The translations under genes were made by a program, and so were the position numbers. Positions 28,966 through 41,682 of a stretch of DNA of 64,000 nucleotides are shown one piece after another. A model generated the notes under the pieces. The model saw nothing but the letters and a program-made list of their open reading frames with translations. It was not told the origin of the DNA and did not search any database. The stretch's first letter is position 1. The number at the start of each line of letters is the position of its first letter. The DNA lies in assembly GCA_026826555.1 (NCBI GenBank), contig JAKSZT010054570.1, positions 2,548,959 to 2,612,958 of the forward strand, written 5' to 3'. The stretch is from Tolypeutes matacus (taxonomy: Eukaryota > Chordata > Mammalia > Cingulata > Chlamyphoridae).

Positions 28966-30559
28966 TGTGGGCACTTGGTCGAGAGCTGGAAAGTATCATG
29001 TGATGAGCTCGAGGTGGCTTCCTCCCCTCTGCTGCCTGGTTAATGGTGGATTTCTTAGTGGGAGACACTGTCTTTTCTGTGAAATGTGCATTCTTCTTGA
29101 AAGACCTGTCACATCATGGCCCTGCTAACTTGGTTTAGATGAGCAAATCTGAATTTCGCAGCCCGAGAATCTGTGAGCTCTGCAGGTGGTGGATGAAGGG
29201 GAAGCAGGTATTAAAAGAAGGAACGAGCAGAGACGACCACTGTGCTCCCGCTGGCCCAGGTGCAACCTGAGTAGATGCTTCACAAAGTGTGTGATTGAAT
29301 CCTAATGTAGACAAAAACACCCTGGGTAATTGAAACGGGCTGAGAATCCAAAGAACTCGTGTCAACTAGCCTCCTTCTCCAGAACACTCTGTTACCTTTT
29401 ACTTTAGCAAGAACAAATGCATTTGACTAAATACTGCTGTTCATTATTTGGGAGAAAGTGTTCATCAACAGGAGAATGGCCAAGAAGAGGCAGCAGTTAG
29501 GATGAAAAACGGGAAGCCTAGATTTTCCAGAAACCCAAAACTCATGCCTTGAACAGTGTCATCGCTGAGGCATGGGGCAGGGCAGGGCGGGGGGAGAGGA
29601 TTCCCCTAGTGAGTGTGTCTTCTGTTCCTAAAGCTGCACTGCACAGATGTGCATGCTAGATTTCAAATGTTAATAGCTCATCCACTTTGCATTTCTTTCT
29701 TTTTTTTTTTTTTCTTACAGCATTACTCTGGGAAAAAAAAATCCATTTAAGAAATGAATCTGATTTTTAGTTAAAAATACCCAATCTGAACATCAAAAAC
29801 TAGCCTGAGTACAATTGTTCCCTGCTCAAAATGGAAACAGGTTGAGCCAATAGCTCTCCGGGTATCCTACATTTTTACTGAAGTTCTCTCCACTCTCACC
29901 TCTTGTGAAATTTGGATACATCATTCAGCTGAGTCTGAAGAAGGCTGTCTCCGCTGGAAGCCCCAGAGTAAGGGGCTGTTCTTTCACTAGAGACATGCCA
30001 GCCCCTTAATGGCCTGGTGCTCTCAGCTATAATATTCTAAATACACATTACAGAGGGCAAGCCCATATTCATAACTGCTCCATTGTGGCATTTAGATTTA
30101 CCCTTGAAATTTATCTTTAATTTTTACAGTTGTCTCCTTAACCATGTATATTACTCCCTTCTTCAAACAATCTGTCTTGCTGCTGCAGTTTTTCTTGAAA
30201 CCAAAGCATAATTAAATATTAAATTAATATTTCATTTAAAATTACATAGCAAAGGCTTCAGTCTAATCTTTCACTTGTGCACTGTTGGTTCTCAACACGT
30301 ATTCTTTTTCCTGTGTCCACAAAGACAGGTACCGCCTCTTAATAATGTGTTCCTATATTTTCTTTGTTCATTTTTTCCCTTTAATTGGTGACATAGGACT
30401 TTTGCCACATTGGAACAAATAGATATGGGGAGAGATTTCAATGTAGCAAAAATTAAGAGACAATTTAATTCAATAGTGCATGACTTCAACCCCACCCATC
30501 TGTACTCCTCAGAGAAGAATTTCACTGCACCAAATAAATAATAGTTTCAGAATAATAAA

Positions 30560-30655
30560 ATACAACAACTTGGAAGGGGTCTTAGAGGCCACTTAGCCCA
30601 ACCTTTTCTTTTTGCAGAGAAATAAGCCAAAACCCCACCTAGCCAAGAGACTGGA
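30560..30655. repeat. MIR-like fragment
   Basis: GGGGTCTTAGAGGCCACTTAG followed by CCCAACCTTTTCTTTTTGCA is reminiscent of a MIR3-like core. Short and weak. Confidence 0.35.
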
Positions 30656-31239
30656 CGGAGAAGGCATAGTTGGCCAGGTCCAGTACAAAGGCAGATCCTG
30701 AGCAGGGTCCAGCTTTCTCTCCATCACACCATAAAATCCTATTGAAAATTTAACTTGAGAGCATTAAAATGCTAGTTTAACTGAGTCTTTGAATATTGGG
30801 CACATGAGGAGTAGGGCAGAAGGTAGATAACTGGGTGAGGAAACTGGGGAGAGGGGAAGAGAGAGAGGAGGGGGAATCCTAAGAGTAAAATCATAGCATA
30901 GAGGAAGTTCATGGGAACCAACGTGCAAGACCGAAGCAATATGAAGATTTAGAGACTGAAGGGCAACAGGAGAGTGAAGTCCTAAAGGTGACACGAGGGC
31001 AGGAGCTCGTCCGTGCCCATCTAAAGTCCCCCCAAAGCTAGATTGTTTTAAGCCTTCCTACCCTGCCAATAGAAGATGGCTGTCTTTGACCAAAGCCCCA
31101 TGGGAGGATTTCCTGATGTATGTCTTCTGCTCCGCTTGCTTATCAAAGCACATCTCCTGACCTGGCAATTATATGAAATGGATTTTAGGTTTTCTTTTGC
31201 TTTGTTTTTTTAGAATGCAGAGAGCAGAATTCCTTTCTT

Positions 31240-31560
31240 TACTCTAGAAGAACAGGGTTTAGAATAAGGGCTGTAGGGAGCCTTTCTATGTGTAGCAACC
31301 CTTTTTGGACCGTGGGTTGAATATACCATGCAGAACTGTGTGTGAGAGAGTGTGGTCTACAGTGTGAACTATGGTCCATGCTTAATGGCAAAGCCCCAGG
31401 ATGTGTATATCCATTGCAGGTGATTTGCCACACTAATGAAAGATGTTTATGTGGGAGGTTGTGGGAGGTGTGGGAGGTGGGGAACATGGGAATCCCTGTA
31501 ATTTTTGTGTAACATTTATGTAATCTAAGCATCTTTAAAAATATATATATATATAAAATG
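31240..31560 (+). mobile_element. L1 3' UTR fragment with TA repeat
   Basis: GTGAACTATGGTCCATGCTT, TTTGCCACACTAATGAAAGA, a G-rich block (GGGAGGTGTGGGAGG) and TTTTTGTGTAACATTTATGT fit the 3' UTR of a placental L1 in sense orientation. It ends in a TA repeat at about 31539-31556. Confidence 0.55.
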
Positions 31561-33354
31561 TGAAATAATTGGGGAAAAAAAGTGAATATCCTTTTCTGAA
31601 GATAAATGCACATGTCCACAATCAGCTAGGCTCAGCATTTATAGAATTTATTGGCCTCTTGAAGGTTATCCATAGACTCCATGGTGATCTCTGGACCCAA
31701 GTGAAGACTCACTAATGAGTAAAGTAGGATTCCAGGCCGGGGGGGGGCAATTTGCCAAAATGCCCATAGTGACAGAGCAGGGCTGAGCAGCCAGATCGTC
31801 CCTCATCCCACCATCTTATTCTTATCTTCCCAAATTCCTGCAAAGCAAATCCATCAGACCTTAATGTTGGCATCCTTGTGACAAATGGCCCTATTTGTCA
31901 GCGGTGTAAAAACCCCTCATGCAATGTCAATGCTGTGTGTCTTGAGGGCTGACTAAAATTCTAACAAAGAACCCCCCCCCTTTCCATTTTAGGCAGTATC
32001 CCCTCCCCCCCCCCGAAACAGAAATAGAAGCATACTGGGATAAGGATTATCTGGGCTCTGTGCCTCCTCTTAAGGAAGAAAGATAAAAAGCATATAGAAT
32101 TTGTATGTCTCATAAGCCCTTTGGGAAAATTAATTTTGGGCACCAGCCAGTTTTTTTTTGTTGTTGTTTTTTTTTTCTTAAATGAGTGGTTCCCATTAGA
32201 TATTTTTAGTTAAATACTATTTACTTAAAAAAAAGAAACCCTTCACACATTGGTTATATCTATTTGTTGCATCTGAGATATGTAAGCAATCTAATATATT
32301 ATACCCGCAATCAAAATGAGAAATGGCATGTAAGATCCAGGCTCTCAGGAGAAATATTATGAAATCTCAAGGTATTGATGAAAGTTCTTCAAGCCTGATC
32401 CAAATGGGATTTAGATCCTGTGGCAGTTGAAATGTGTATTATTAAACTCCTTAAGCAAACCCAAGTGACTCCCAGTGGAGGATTAAGACATTCTATGTAT
32501 AGCAAAGACGAAATTCTCATGTCGGAATTTTCTCTATTGAATTCCCCCTTGATTAGCTTCTGTAATATTTAACTTCATGCCAGACCATAATTATTTAATA
32601 AAAGGTAAATATAAATTATATTTCTGTGGGGATATGACCTTTTACCTTAATGTTATGTTACTAAAGAAAGACATAGATAAATAGAGCCTATAGATTGAAG
32701 CCTATTTTTAATTTACTCTGTTTTTGCCTTGCCAGCATTTCTCTGTGTACCTGTCAGCCAAAGGGCTGGCAGAACTTCACAGCATCCCTGTACTCCATGT
32801 GGTAGGAGAGGTTGGAAATTTCCACTGATGATGTTGGTTAATGACTTGGTTGGCCCTTAGAGGCGGACTTGGTGCTCCTCTTGGGCAGCTCATTAGCTAA
32901 TTGAGGTTTACTTGGCCTGAAAATTCAGAGAACACCCAGGGCAGTGGGAAGGGGTCGTGGGGAAGGGAAGCTGGGACTCAAGATGAGGCTGAGTCTAGGG
33001 GATGCAAAACACCACTGCCCGGTTAGTATGCCAGTTCGAACCCAACTAAAAGTTGTCAAACATTGTCCTTGATGTTTTGAAGTCTGAACACTTGAGGGGT
33101 TGATTGCCTTTTCCTCCTATGGTTTGCTTTTGACTAAACAGAGCCCAAGTATTTTCTACTTCAGTAGTGCACTTGATTAAAGGAAATTGTGTTTGCACGC
33201 CCCCGGGTATGTGTGCTATAATTCCCTGGCCATAGAGATGAAGTACGTTGCACTGTAGTCCTTCTCACCTTGCATACATACATAACCCATCCCGGGATTC
33301 ATGCCTACGAAGTCTGGCAGAGACCTGTCAAAAAACCGGATGATTGTGCCTCAC

Positions 33355-33560
33355 CTACTTATTCAGATAAAAACATGAATTGCTCACCTATTGTGGGCAA
33401 GATGTTCTAAGTGGGGTGAGTGGGAGGAGGGGAGGAATAAAGGGATGCATTATAAACCAGACACTACCCTTGTGTCCTGGTGCTTTTCAATCTAATAGGG
33501 GAGAAAAATGGATACAAACGTGTGATAAATTCTATTAACGTGAAACCATCACCCACATCC
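33355..33560 (-). mobile_element. L2 LINE fragment, antisense
   Basis: ATTGCTCACCTATTGTGGGC and CTTTTCAATCTAATAGGGGA match diverged ends of reverse L2. The two overlapping opposite frames here (33464-33851) are therefore probably not genes. Confidence 0.5.
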
Positions 33561-34264
33561 CATCTCTGTGTAATGGTTAAAGCTGAGTTTCCTCTGCAGG
33601 CAACAAGGAGGATGGAGGAACAAGGGGGTAGGTGGCTGGGAGCTGTGAGTGGAGCACATAGTGCTTCTATGACAGGGAACGAGCACTTGCCTGGGGACTC
33701 ACAATGCACACAGAAAGGGAGGAACCAGAGCAGTAATGGAGAGAGTAGGGAGAGGACACTGGGGTTTTCCACCTTATGGGCTATTTCTTTCATTTGTAGT
33801 CAGCACATGGCGAGCATACGCACATCTATAATTCTGGTTTTCTCCATTTAAGAACAACTGCACTTTGGGTAGTGAAATGGTATATATTTGAAAAGAGATG
33901 GGGGCAATGACTGATATATTTTGTCACCAAGTCTGTTCACCCTGCAGCACAGGGCAGCTGTGTGTGTTTGCTGATTGATACGAAATGGGGCCTTCTCTGG
34001 CTCTTAGTGTCTGAGAATTTTAGGCAACCTGGGCAGAGCTTTACTGGGCAACTCTGAAGCCCTTTGTTGAAGCTAAGGAGGAAGCCTGGGGATGGGTGGA
34101 AAGGGGTCTGGGAAGTGGGTCAGAGGGATCCCATTTTTCAACACTTTGTCTGCTCTTCTTCAGCTCTCATCCAGTAGCAGGGTACAAAGCAAGTAACCTT
34201 TGGCTCAGAGGGTGGCTGCTGACATATCTTTGCTCAAGCTTGGAACAATATCTGTGATTCCATG

Positions 34265-34455
34265 GCAGAAAGGTTAAAAGCACAGGCTTTGGAGTTAGAG
34301 AACATAGGGTTCAGACCCCATCTTTACCACCTGTAACTGTATTTAAAATAGAGATAATACCAAAATCATAGAGTAGTAATGAAGATTAAATGAACTAATG
34401 TGTGTAAAATGCTTAGCATCGTGCCTGTAACAGAATAAATTGTAATGGTGGTAAT
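34265..34455 (+). repeat. MIR SINE
   Basis: Sense MIR: GGTTAAAAGCACAGGCTTTG, GGTTCAGACCCCATC, AATGAAGATTAAATGAACTA and AAATGCTTAGCATCGTGCCT. Confidence 0.8.
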
Positions 34456-34979
34456 AGCAATTTTCATTATTGAATATTATATCCACCCAAAATCATTTTA
34501 TTAAAGAAAAGGCTTTAGAAATTGCTGATATTATCATGCTAAGTGAAGAGAAAAGTTTGCAGAACGATTCCAATTAGACAAACAGCTACTCCTACGTGTG
34601 TTTCTCAGTAAGATGGCAATGTTGGTGCAAGTGTTTAATCCACCCCCACCCCCCAGAATATATCTGAGGATATGTTTTTTTAAAACATAAAAATAATGGA
34701 AACCCAGATTAGCGCTAGGAGGTAGGCAGGCGTCATCAATATGCCAGAAATTTTGTGCAGTTGTGCTGATGTGCTCAGGCAGGGTTGTACTGGAGGACAT
34801 GTGAAAGCATGGACTCATCGTTCCTCTCCTGGGGAAGAAAAGCAGGGCTGGGAAGTTCACGGGGGACACCCAGACGTCACCCCGCTAAGCCTCCCTGCCA
34901 CCACTCACTCAAAGCCTGAGCTGTGAAAACAAGTGACCCTAACTGATACTTGGTCTAGAAGGGAAATGAGTGTGCACGG

Positions 34980-35900
34980 CAATTCTATATCCAGAGAAGT
35001 TGTCATTTATGTGTGAGGAAGACAGAAAGGTTCTCTGATTTCAAGGGCCCAGACAGAATTCAGCTCTTTATTGATGTAATCTAACTGCTGGAGAATTTAA
35101 TCAATGAAGGATGCAAGAATGGAAAAGTTAAGGACTGGTGGTCAGCAGAGAAAGCAGTTAACTATAGAGTATCTATAAAAATTAATTCTTAAAAGATAGA
35201 GCATAGAAAAGCTAATAATAGTAATGTTAGCTTGAAATAATGAATTATCAACAAAAATTAAATGTGGAGAGGATGAGGTGGGGAAATTAAAAGTAAGCAA
35301 AATTCCTTACATGGAAGAGCTCGGCAGACCCAAATAATTAGAAAAAATTAAACTATTTTTAGAGAAATCTAAAGGTACTAATTGTAAAGTAAATAGGATG
35401 TATAGCTTACAAATCACTAGAAAAGATATATACATTTAAAACTTTTAGAAATACAAGTGGAAAGACAAGTGTAGAGTAGCAAAAATGGATAAAATGTTTT
35501 GAATAAATGATCAATAAGATATATGAAATATAATTTAATGTAGTGCCCGTGGAACACAGGTAAGACTAAAATAATTAATTTAACAAACAACCCTCAGTAA
35601 ATCCCAAAAGGTAGCTATTGTGTAGGCCACCATTTCTAAACTCAATGAAGTTAACTAAAATAAATAATTAACAATTCAGTACCCAAGCACCATGAGATTT
35701 TAGAACTTTCTTCTTGGAACAAAAGGCAGTCAAAATTAGAAATATGGCTATTCATAAAATGACAACAAAGAAAAGGAGAGAAAGAGAGGAAGAATCACAG
35801 ATGGGAAGTTAAAAGTTTAAAACAAATACTCTGTATAATCTGTGCCAAAATGTTTAAAATCTTGATGAAATGGGTGGTTTTTCTAGGAAAATCTTAATGA
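34980..35900. other. AT-rich block, possible old transposon, unclassified
   Basis: Composition and phrases such as AATTCTATATCCAGAGAAGT and AGATTTTAGAACTTTCTTCT recall decayed mobile DNA, perhaps L1/HAL1. I cannot assign a class. No exon is recognised. Confidence 0.3.
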
Positions 35901-36105
35901 GATTTCTGATTGGCATTCAAATGCACAATGAGAATCACCTGAGCTTGAGGTAGCTTGAGAAACCTATGGTGCCTCCAAGTAGAAATTTCCAGCAGGCATT
36001 TGGAAAAATGACTGAGTTTTGGGCAAGCTTTCTGAGCTGGAGATAGATTGGTGATGGCCAGCATGTAGCTTGAGATGGAAATCATGGGTGTTGGAGGTTG
36101 CCCAG

Positions 36106-37368
36106 TGTGGCAGTTAGATATTATTAATGATTCCAAAAGGAGATATAGATTATATTTTGAATTAGTTAGCCAAAGGGGTGCTGATGCAAAGTACCAGAAC
36201 TTTGTTGGCTTTTATAAAGGGTATTTATTTGGGGTAGAAGCTTACAGTCACCAGGCCCTAAAGAGTCCAACTCAGGGTAACATAAGAGGTACTTTCTCAC
36301 TCAAAGTCTGTTTCCACATGTTGATGCAAGATGGCGCGCGATGTCTGTGAGGATTCAGCCTTCCTCCTTCCGCTTGAGGCTCCGTGGGCCTAGCTTTTTC
36401 CAGTCTCAGCTGTAGACTGGCATAAGGCTCATCTCTCTCCCTGGGGCTCACTTCTGTCCAGGCTCAGCTACTCTGGTCTCTTCACAAGGTCAACTGTAGA
36501 CTATCAGTCTCATCTCTCTTCCCAGGGCCATGTCTATGATGCACTCTCTCTTCCTGTGTATCTGCCTCTGTGTTCTCCTTCTCCATGTCGTTTTCTATGT
36601 GAGTCCTTGCCCCCTTGACGTGGCCGAATCAAAGCCTTAATCATAATTTAATCAAGTAAAAGCAAAACCTCTGAATTTAATACAATCTAATATGCCCAGA
36701 GGAACAGACAAGTTTACAAACACAATCCAATATCTATTTTTGGAATTCATAAACAATACCAAACCTCCACATGTTAGTAAACTGGTCTGTTTCTCTGGGT
36801 GTGATAACCCTTTGATTGTATTAGATTCAGCTCAGATGTCTGATTAAATTAAGATTACGGCTTTGATTCAACCACATCATTAGAGTGCGATTCAGTGTGA
36901 GTCCCAGCCCCCTTTGATAAAACAGAGTCAAACAGGAGTAGATACAGAGAGAAGAAGAACACAGAGGAAGAGAGACGGCTCATTAGACATAGCAAAGGCC
37001 CTGGGAAGAGAGATGAGCCTGATAGTCTATAGCTGACTTTGTGAAGAGAACAAAGCAGCTGAGCCCAGAAATAAATGAGTCGCTGGGAGAGAGACGAGTC
37101 TTAGGCCAGCCTACAGCTGAGATCTGTAGAATCTGGGACCACAGAGCCTTAAGAGGAAGAAGGAAGGCTGAACTCTCACAGACATCACCCACCATCTTGC
37201 TTCAACATGTGGCAAATGACTTTGGGTGAGAAAGTACCTCTTATGGTACCTTGAGTTGGACTCTTTAGGGCCTTATGACTGTAAGCTTCTACCCCAAATA
37301 AATACCCTTTATAAAAGCCAACAGATATCTGGTACTTTGCATCAGCACCCCTTTGGGTAGCTAATACA
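36106..37368 (+). mobile_element. Solo LTR (copy 2) with a nested LTR inside
   Basis: Target duplication CCCAG at 36101-36105 and 37369-37373. The LTR begins TGTGGCAGTT and ends AGCTAATACA, giving canonical TG...CA ends. Its own sequence is 36106-36157 plus 36772-37368 (about 649 bp); the middle is another LTR of the same family in opposite orientation. Near the 3' end are AATAAA and TATAAAAG-like strings. No internal viral genes are present, consistent with LTR-LTR recombination. Confidence 0.8.
36158..36771 (-). mobile_element. Solo LTR (copy 3), nested in copy 2
   Basis: 614 bp, same family as its host LTR but inverted. On the minus strand it starts TGTGGAGGTTTGG and ends CTAACTAATTCA. 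Flanks TATTT and TGTTA give no clean duplication, so the junctions have drifted or been repaired. The remnants of copy 2 on both sides join at the expected position of the family sequence. Confidence 0.75.
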
Positions 37369-37924
37369 CCCAGGAAGACTGTATAGCAAAGCAGAGCACT
37401 GCCTTGGCAACAGTCTGGGAGAGCATCAACATTTACAAGACAAACTGAGGAAGGACAGTCGCAAAGGAGGCTGAGAAGGCTTGGCCAGAGAGGTAAGAGT
37501 AAAACTGGAGAGCATGGCTCCAGGAGAGAATGCGAGCTGTCACAAATGCTAACTTTAGGTTAGGTGAGGTCCCTCTTGGTTTGGTTAAAATGTTATAGAT
37601 GACCTTGACAAGAGCAATTTCAGTGTGGTTCTTTCTTTCAAACTTTTGGTGAAAAGATAATATCCATGCTATATAAGTTTTACAGAGCATAGGATAAAAT
37701 GTAGAAAGTGTCTCAGTTTATTTTTCATGGGGACTTCAGCAGATCAATTCTGCAATGGGACTTGGGGCAGATCTTCACACTGTGGACTCCAAACCTGGAT
37801 CTCCTGCCCTCATACAGATTCTGATTTCCAAGCCATATCCTTTTAATAAATTCCTTCCCTGATTAAAAAAAAATCAATCAGAAGTTGAACAAAATCACTA
37901 CCCAATTATCAATATGAACACATA

Positions 37925-38010
37925 AATCCTTAACAACAGGTAATGCTTGTTGAGTACTCACTACATGCCAGACATTAATCTTAGTAACTTAATTGATTCA
38001 ATTCTCACAA
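37925..38010 (-). repeat. MIR SINE fragment
   Basis: Start of a reverse MIR: GTTGAGTACTCACTACATGC and TTGATTCAATTCTCACAACT. It breaks off at about 38010. Confidence 0.5.
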
Positions 38011-38029
38011 CTGTAGTCTTAAGAAAATA

Positions 38030-39350
38030 TTAACAAATTGAATTCAGAAATATACTAATAAAATATATACCATAGCCATGGGTAGACATTTAATGGTGAA
38101 TTATGAGAAATCTATTATAAATAGATTTATAATAGAAATCTATTATAAAATACAATTATCAATTGATCAAAGGAGAAATTTCAAAATTCCAGCAAGTCCT
38201 GATAAAAACCTTATCATAGCATAATAAATAATATCTATCTCAAATAGCCAATACCACATTTAGTGGTGAAATGTTAGCACAATACCATTTTAGAGGGAAA
38301 CAAGTAAGAATATTCACTATCATCCTCATTCTGAAACATTGATAAGTTTCAGTCAACACAAGAAGGGGATTAAAGAGAAATAAGAAGTACCTATTAAAGG
38401 AAACAAAATGATCATGCTATGTAGGTGATTTGAATGTACACGCCTAAAAGAAGGAATAGAAAAAAATTATATCTGTCAGGGGTATGGTTACAAAATAACA
38501 CAGAGAGCTACCCCTGGTCAAGATCTTTTATGTGCCAAACACAAACATTATATAAATTGTTTCATGAGCTGCAACCCCATGAGATGAATTTAAACAAAAG
38601 TATACAGAAATTAAATCCTCTTCTTCAGGTATGTAGCTAGTTAATGGTGCAGCTGGAATTCAAACCCAAGATCTACTTGACTCCGAAGCTGATTCTCTTA
38701 ACTACTATACCATATATCATCACCTGCGATTATCATGCACACTGCCTTCACAGATATATAAGTGCCCAAAGTATTTTAGGCAGAGGTAACACTAACTTAG
38801 AAATTATGATGGGGAAAAATTGTATTCAAAATAAAAACAACAAAAAAGTGAACTAATCTCTAAAATGGAAAACAACCATACACCTATAATGAATAGTACA
38901 CATTTTGCCGAGGGACCTAAAATAGATGTGGTATTGATAGTAATGAGCTTTTTACTCTAATTAATTATAGGCTTAACACAGCTGAAATATTTTTGAAACT
39001 TCTCTAAGTTTCATCTGGAAGAATAAATTAATGAAAATAGTTGAGAAAATATACTTTAAAAAGATTGTCTATTTGTGGAAGGTCGCTTATGCTATAAGCA
39101 ACAATGTGATTCTCATCCCAAAATAGAAACACAGATCAATGGAACAGAATAGAATGCCTAGAAACCATTCAATAAATTGTGTTACACAGTTAGAAAAATG
39201 TAAATACTTAATTTTATACAACAAAATAAAGCTCAGATAAGTTAAGAATTCATATATATACTCATACATATATATTGTCATATACACACACACACATACA
39301 TCATATCCCAGATTTTTTTTTTTCTTGGACAGTGGGAATTTATTGGTTCA
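38030..39350 (+). mobile_element. Old L1 ORF2 remains
   Basis: Sense L1 ORF2-like strings in order: ATCAAAGGAGAAATTTCAAA, AGAAATAAGAAGTACCTATT, GTTTCATCTGGAAGAATAAA, AACACAGATCAATGGAACAG. A MIR lies at 38545-38715 and the SINE at 39353 ends it. Related 3' sequence may resume at 39870-40490. All frames are broken. Confidence 0.6.
38545..38715 (-). repeat. MIR SINE
   Basis: Reverse MIR: CAACCCCATGAGATGAATTT, GTAGCTAGTTAATGGTGCAG, GGAATTCAAACCCAAGATCT and TAACTACTATACCATAT. Confidence 0.7.
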
Positions 39351-39352
39351 TG

Positions 39353-39383
<31 letters not shown>

Positions 39384-39546
39384 TATTTATTTATTCATTT
39401 ATCCCCCCCCTGCTGCCTGTGCTCGCCAGGTCAGCCAACCACGCTGTGCGGGCGGGCCCGCCCCCACCAGGAGGCCCCGGGAACTGAACCCGGGGCCTCC
39501 CATATGGTAAATGGGAGCCCTATTGATTGAGCCACAGCCGCTTCCC
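39353..39546 (-). mobile_element. DAS-type SINE, middle-length form (194 bp)
   Basis: Target duplication TGGTTCATG (39344-39352 and 39547-39555). On the minus strand: GGGAAGCGGCTGTGGCTCAA, B-box region GGGTTCAGTTCCC, a GC-rich body (GGGGGCGGGCCCGCCCGCAC), then an A-rich tail with AAATAAATAAAT. The body differs from both the short and the long composite copies, so it is a separate subfamily. Confidence 0.88.
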
Positions 39547-39869
39547 TGGTTCATGGTTTTGAGGTGAGGACAAATCCAAAATTGAGGTGTCGGCAAGGGA
39601 ATGCTATCTTCCCAAAGTCTGTAACATTCTGAGGCTGGCTACTGGCAGTCCTTGGGGTTCCTTGGCTTGTATCTCTGTCTCTCTTCACATGCTAAAGCCC
39701 TCTGCTTTCTCTTCCAAAACTTCAGATCTTGGGGTTGGGATGGTCTTTCTATATCTAATACCTAAGGAAAACTGGGATATAATATTGCAACAAGGATGAC
39801 AATCATTGTTAAGAATCCTAATATAAAAAGTGTTTTTTTTAAATAAGAAAATAAAAGAAAAAGATTGAT

Positions 39870-40490
39870 CCTAATAGAAAAAAGGTGCAGAAAGTATTAA
39901 TAGGCAATTCATAAAAGAAGAATTTCAAATGAACAGGAAATATAAGAAAAACATTCTTCAAACCCACTGGCGAGCAATCACATGCATTGCTGCAGGGAGA
40001 ACAAATCCAGACATCCTTCTGAGGAGTGATTTGACAATGTGTGTGAAAGGCCTTAAATATAATCATAATTTTTGGTCCAATAATTCTAATTCTTGGAATT
40101 TTCCAATTGAAATAATTAGAGTTATGCACAAAAGGTAATTATTGCTCTGAGGTCTATCATAGTGAGAAATTAGGATCATGATAAATGCCCAACATTAGGA
40201 AACTATTTAAATAAATTATAAAACATGTAGTGGAAAAGATGCAGCAATTTTAAATAATGCTATAAAAGAATATTTAATAACCTGGGGAAAATGTTATGCT
40301 ATATTGTTAAATGGATAAAATGTAAGTTATGTAACAGGGTGAATAGCATGTCTCCAAATAATTTTAAGTGTGTATGAGTGTAAATCTGGAAAGATATAAG
40401 AAAAAGTGTTAATCTAGGTCATCTCTAAAGTGGTGGGACTATGGTAATTTTATTTTTACTTAAAAAATATTATAGTTTCTTTTTAAAAAA
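39870..40490 (+). mobile_element. L1 3' end remains
   Basis: Sense: GGAGTGATTTGACAATGTGT, TCCAATAATTCTAATTCTTG, AATGCCCAACATTAGGAAAC and AAAAGATGCAGCAATTTTAA are worn L1 ORF2/3' UTR strings. Confidence 0.6.
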
Positions 40491-40499
40491 GTGTTGTCT

Positions 40500-40590
40500 G
40501 TCAAGGACCAGATTATAGCTCAAGTGGTTGAGTGCCTGCTTCCCATGTATGAGGTCCTGTATGATCCTCCTAAAAAAAAAAAAAAAAAAC
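40500..40590 (+). mobile_element. DAS-type SINE, short form
   Basis: Target duplication TGTTGTCT (40492-40499 and 40591-40598). Contains TATAGCTCAAGTGGTTGAGT and CCCATGTATGAGGTCC, a damaged B box (GTATGATCC) and a pure A tail of about 18. Confidence 0.85.
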
Positions 40591-40879
40591 TGTTGTCTAT
40601 TATATTTAGAACAATAGCAATAAAATTTAGAAAACCTATATGCGAAAAGGAAGACACAAAGGAAATACACACTCTTGTGTTTATTGCTATGTAATGGGAG
40701 TACAGGTGATGATGATTTTATTCTTTCTTTTTTCTTTATGTTGATCCCATTTTAATTTTGAAACCATGAAATTAAAACAACAAACTTTTTAAACATTAAA
40801 AAAGGGAAGAAGAAGGAGAAAAAGGACAGAGGAATCAATTTCAAAACTTTTTAGAATAGCAGAATTGCTGAAGTATATC

Positions 40880-41040
40880 ATTTATTCATTCATTTACGAT
40901 TTTACAATTGCTGATGCTAAGTGCCTACTATGTGCCAGGCACTGTCTTAAACAATGGGAGCACAATGGAGAAATCAAATAAATACAAGTTTGCTCCCATG
41001 GAATGTATAGTCTAATGTGGAAGCTTGATATCAAAGAATT
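40880..41040 (-). mobile_element. L2 LINE tail, antisense
   Basis: TTCATTCATTTACGATTTTA, GTGCCTACTATGTGCCAGGC and TTTGCTCCCATGGAATGTAT form the usual reverse L2 3' end. Confidence 0.75.
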
Positions 41041-41593
41041 GGATTCTGTAGGATATAACTAAATATAATCGCAAATTGCAGAAAGTGTATTAAGTATAGG
41101 AACAGAGTTTTTATGAGAATAAACTCATAAAAGGTTTATATATGTATATATGTAAACATTTAAGAGATTATTATGAAAAAAGGTATTTAAGAGAAGAATT
41201 AAGAGATTATAAAAGTATACTTGAGCAACAGAAGAGAGAAAGAAGAGAAGGGAAAAGAACATAAAGGTAATTTATTGTTGTCATAAGAAATTGGAATATG
41301 GTTGATTATGTAAGTTTTTTATTATTTGAGTATTAGCAGAGAATTATAAGTGTGAGGAAGATATGATAAAATGATTATAATGCTATTCTAATGGAAAATG
41401 GAAAATTACTATAAACTCCAAATTTAAATGTCATTTAACCAATGTCAATAACAAACACAATTCTTTGCATTCATTATGTATCCATTCTTGGACAGATAAT
41501 ATCAGTAATTCTCTATTAATGGTGGAAGATTTAATTAGATGGTTTGCTTTTTAGCTAAGATACATTCTCAAAATGAGTACTTCTGTTTTTTAG

Positions 41594-41682
41594 CATTAAA
41601 TGAACCCACTATAGACTATGGCTTCCAGAGACTGCAGAAAGTCATTCCAAGGCATCCTGGAGATCCTGAGAGATTAGCTAAG
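41594..41682 (+). CDS. EBF2: EBF2 exon 11: helix 1 of the HLH
   Basis: 89 bp: two bases complete an alanine, then 29 codons (residues about 338-366) [20 protein letters not shown] and on to DPERLAK, phase 0 at the end. The [19 protein letters not shown] stretch is helix 1 and loop of the atypical helix-loop-helix used by EBF proteins for dimerisation; there is no adjacent basic region. The acceptor TTTTTTAG is T-rich and the donor GTAAAA. Confidence 0.96.

Larger units (their letters stand above)
26001..31239 (+). other. EBF2: Intron 10, repeat-poor block with scattered MIRs
   Basis: Besides the MIR and MER5-like pieces listed separately, I recognise nothing in this interval. The open frames at 26277-26672 and 26870-27376 on the minus strand lack known motifs; the second runs across a MIR and an hAT fragment. 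A C/T-rich acceptor-like run at about 29698-29720 is not followed by a coding exon. Confidence 0.4.
35930..37520 (-). mobile_element. L2 LINE fragment, antisense, split by nested LTRs
   Basis: 35930-36100 (GAGCTGGAGATAGATTGG, CATGTAGCTTGAGATGGAAA) and 37374-37520 (continuing GAAGACTGTATAGC, CAGAGAGGTAAGAG) read as neighbouring parts of reverse L2. They are separated exactly by the LTR pair and its CCCAG duplication. Confidence 0.55.

Noticed and set aside
31539..31556. TA dinucleotide repeat as a possible regulatory or fragile element
   Set aside because: Only about nine units, at the end of an L1 3' UTR; ordinary simple sequence.
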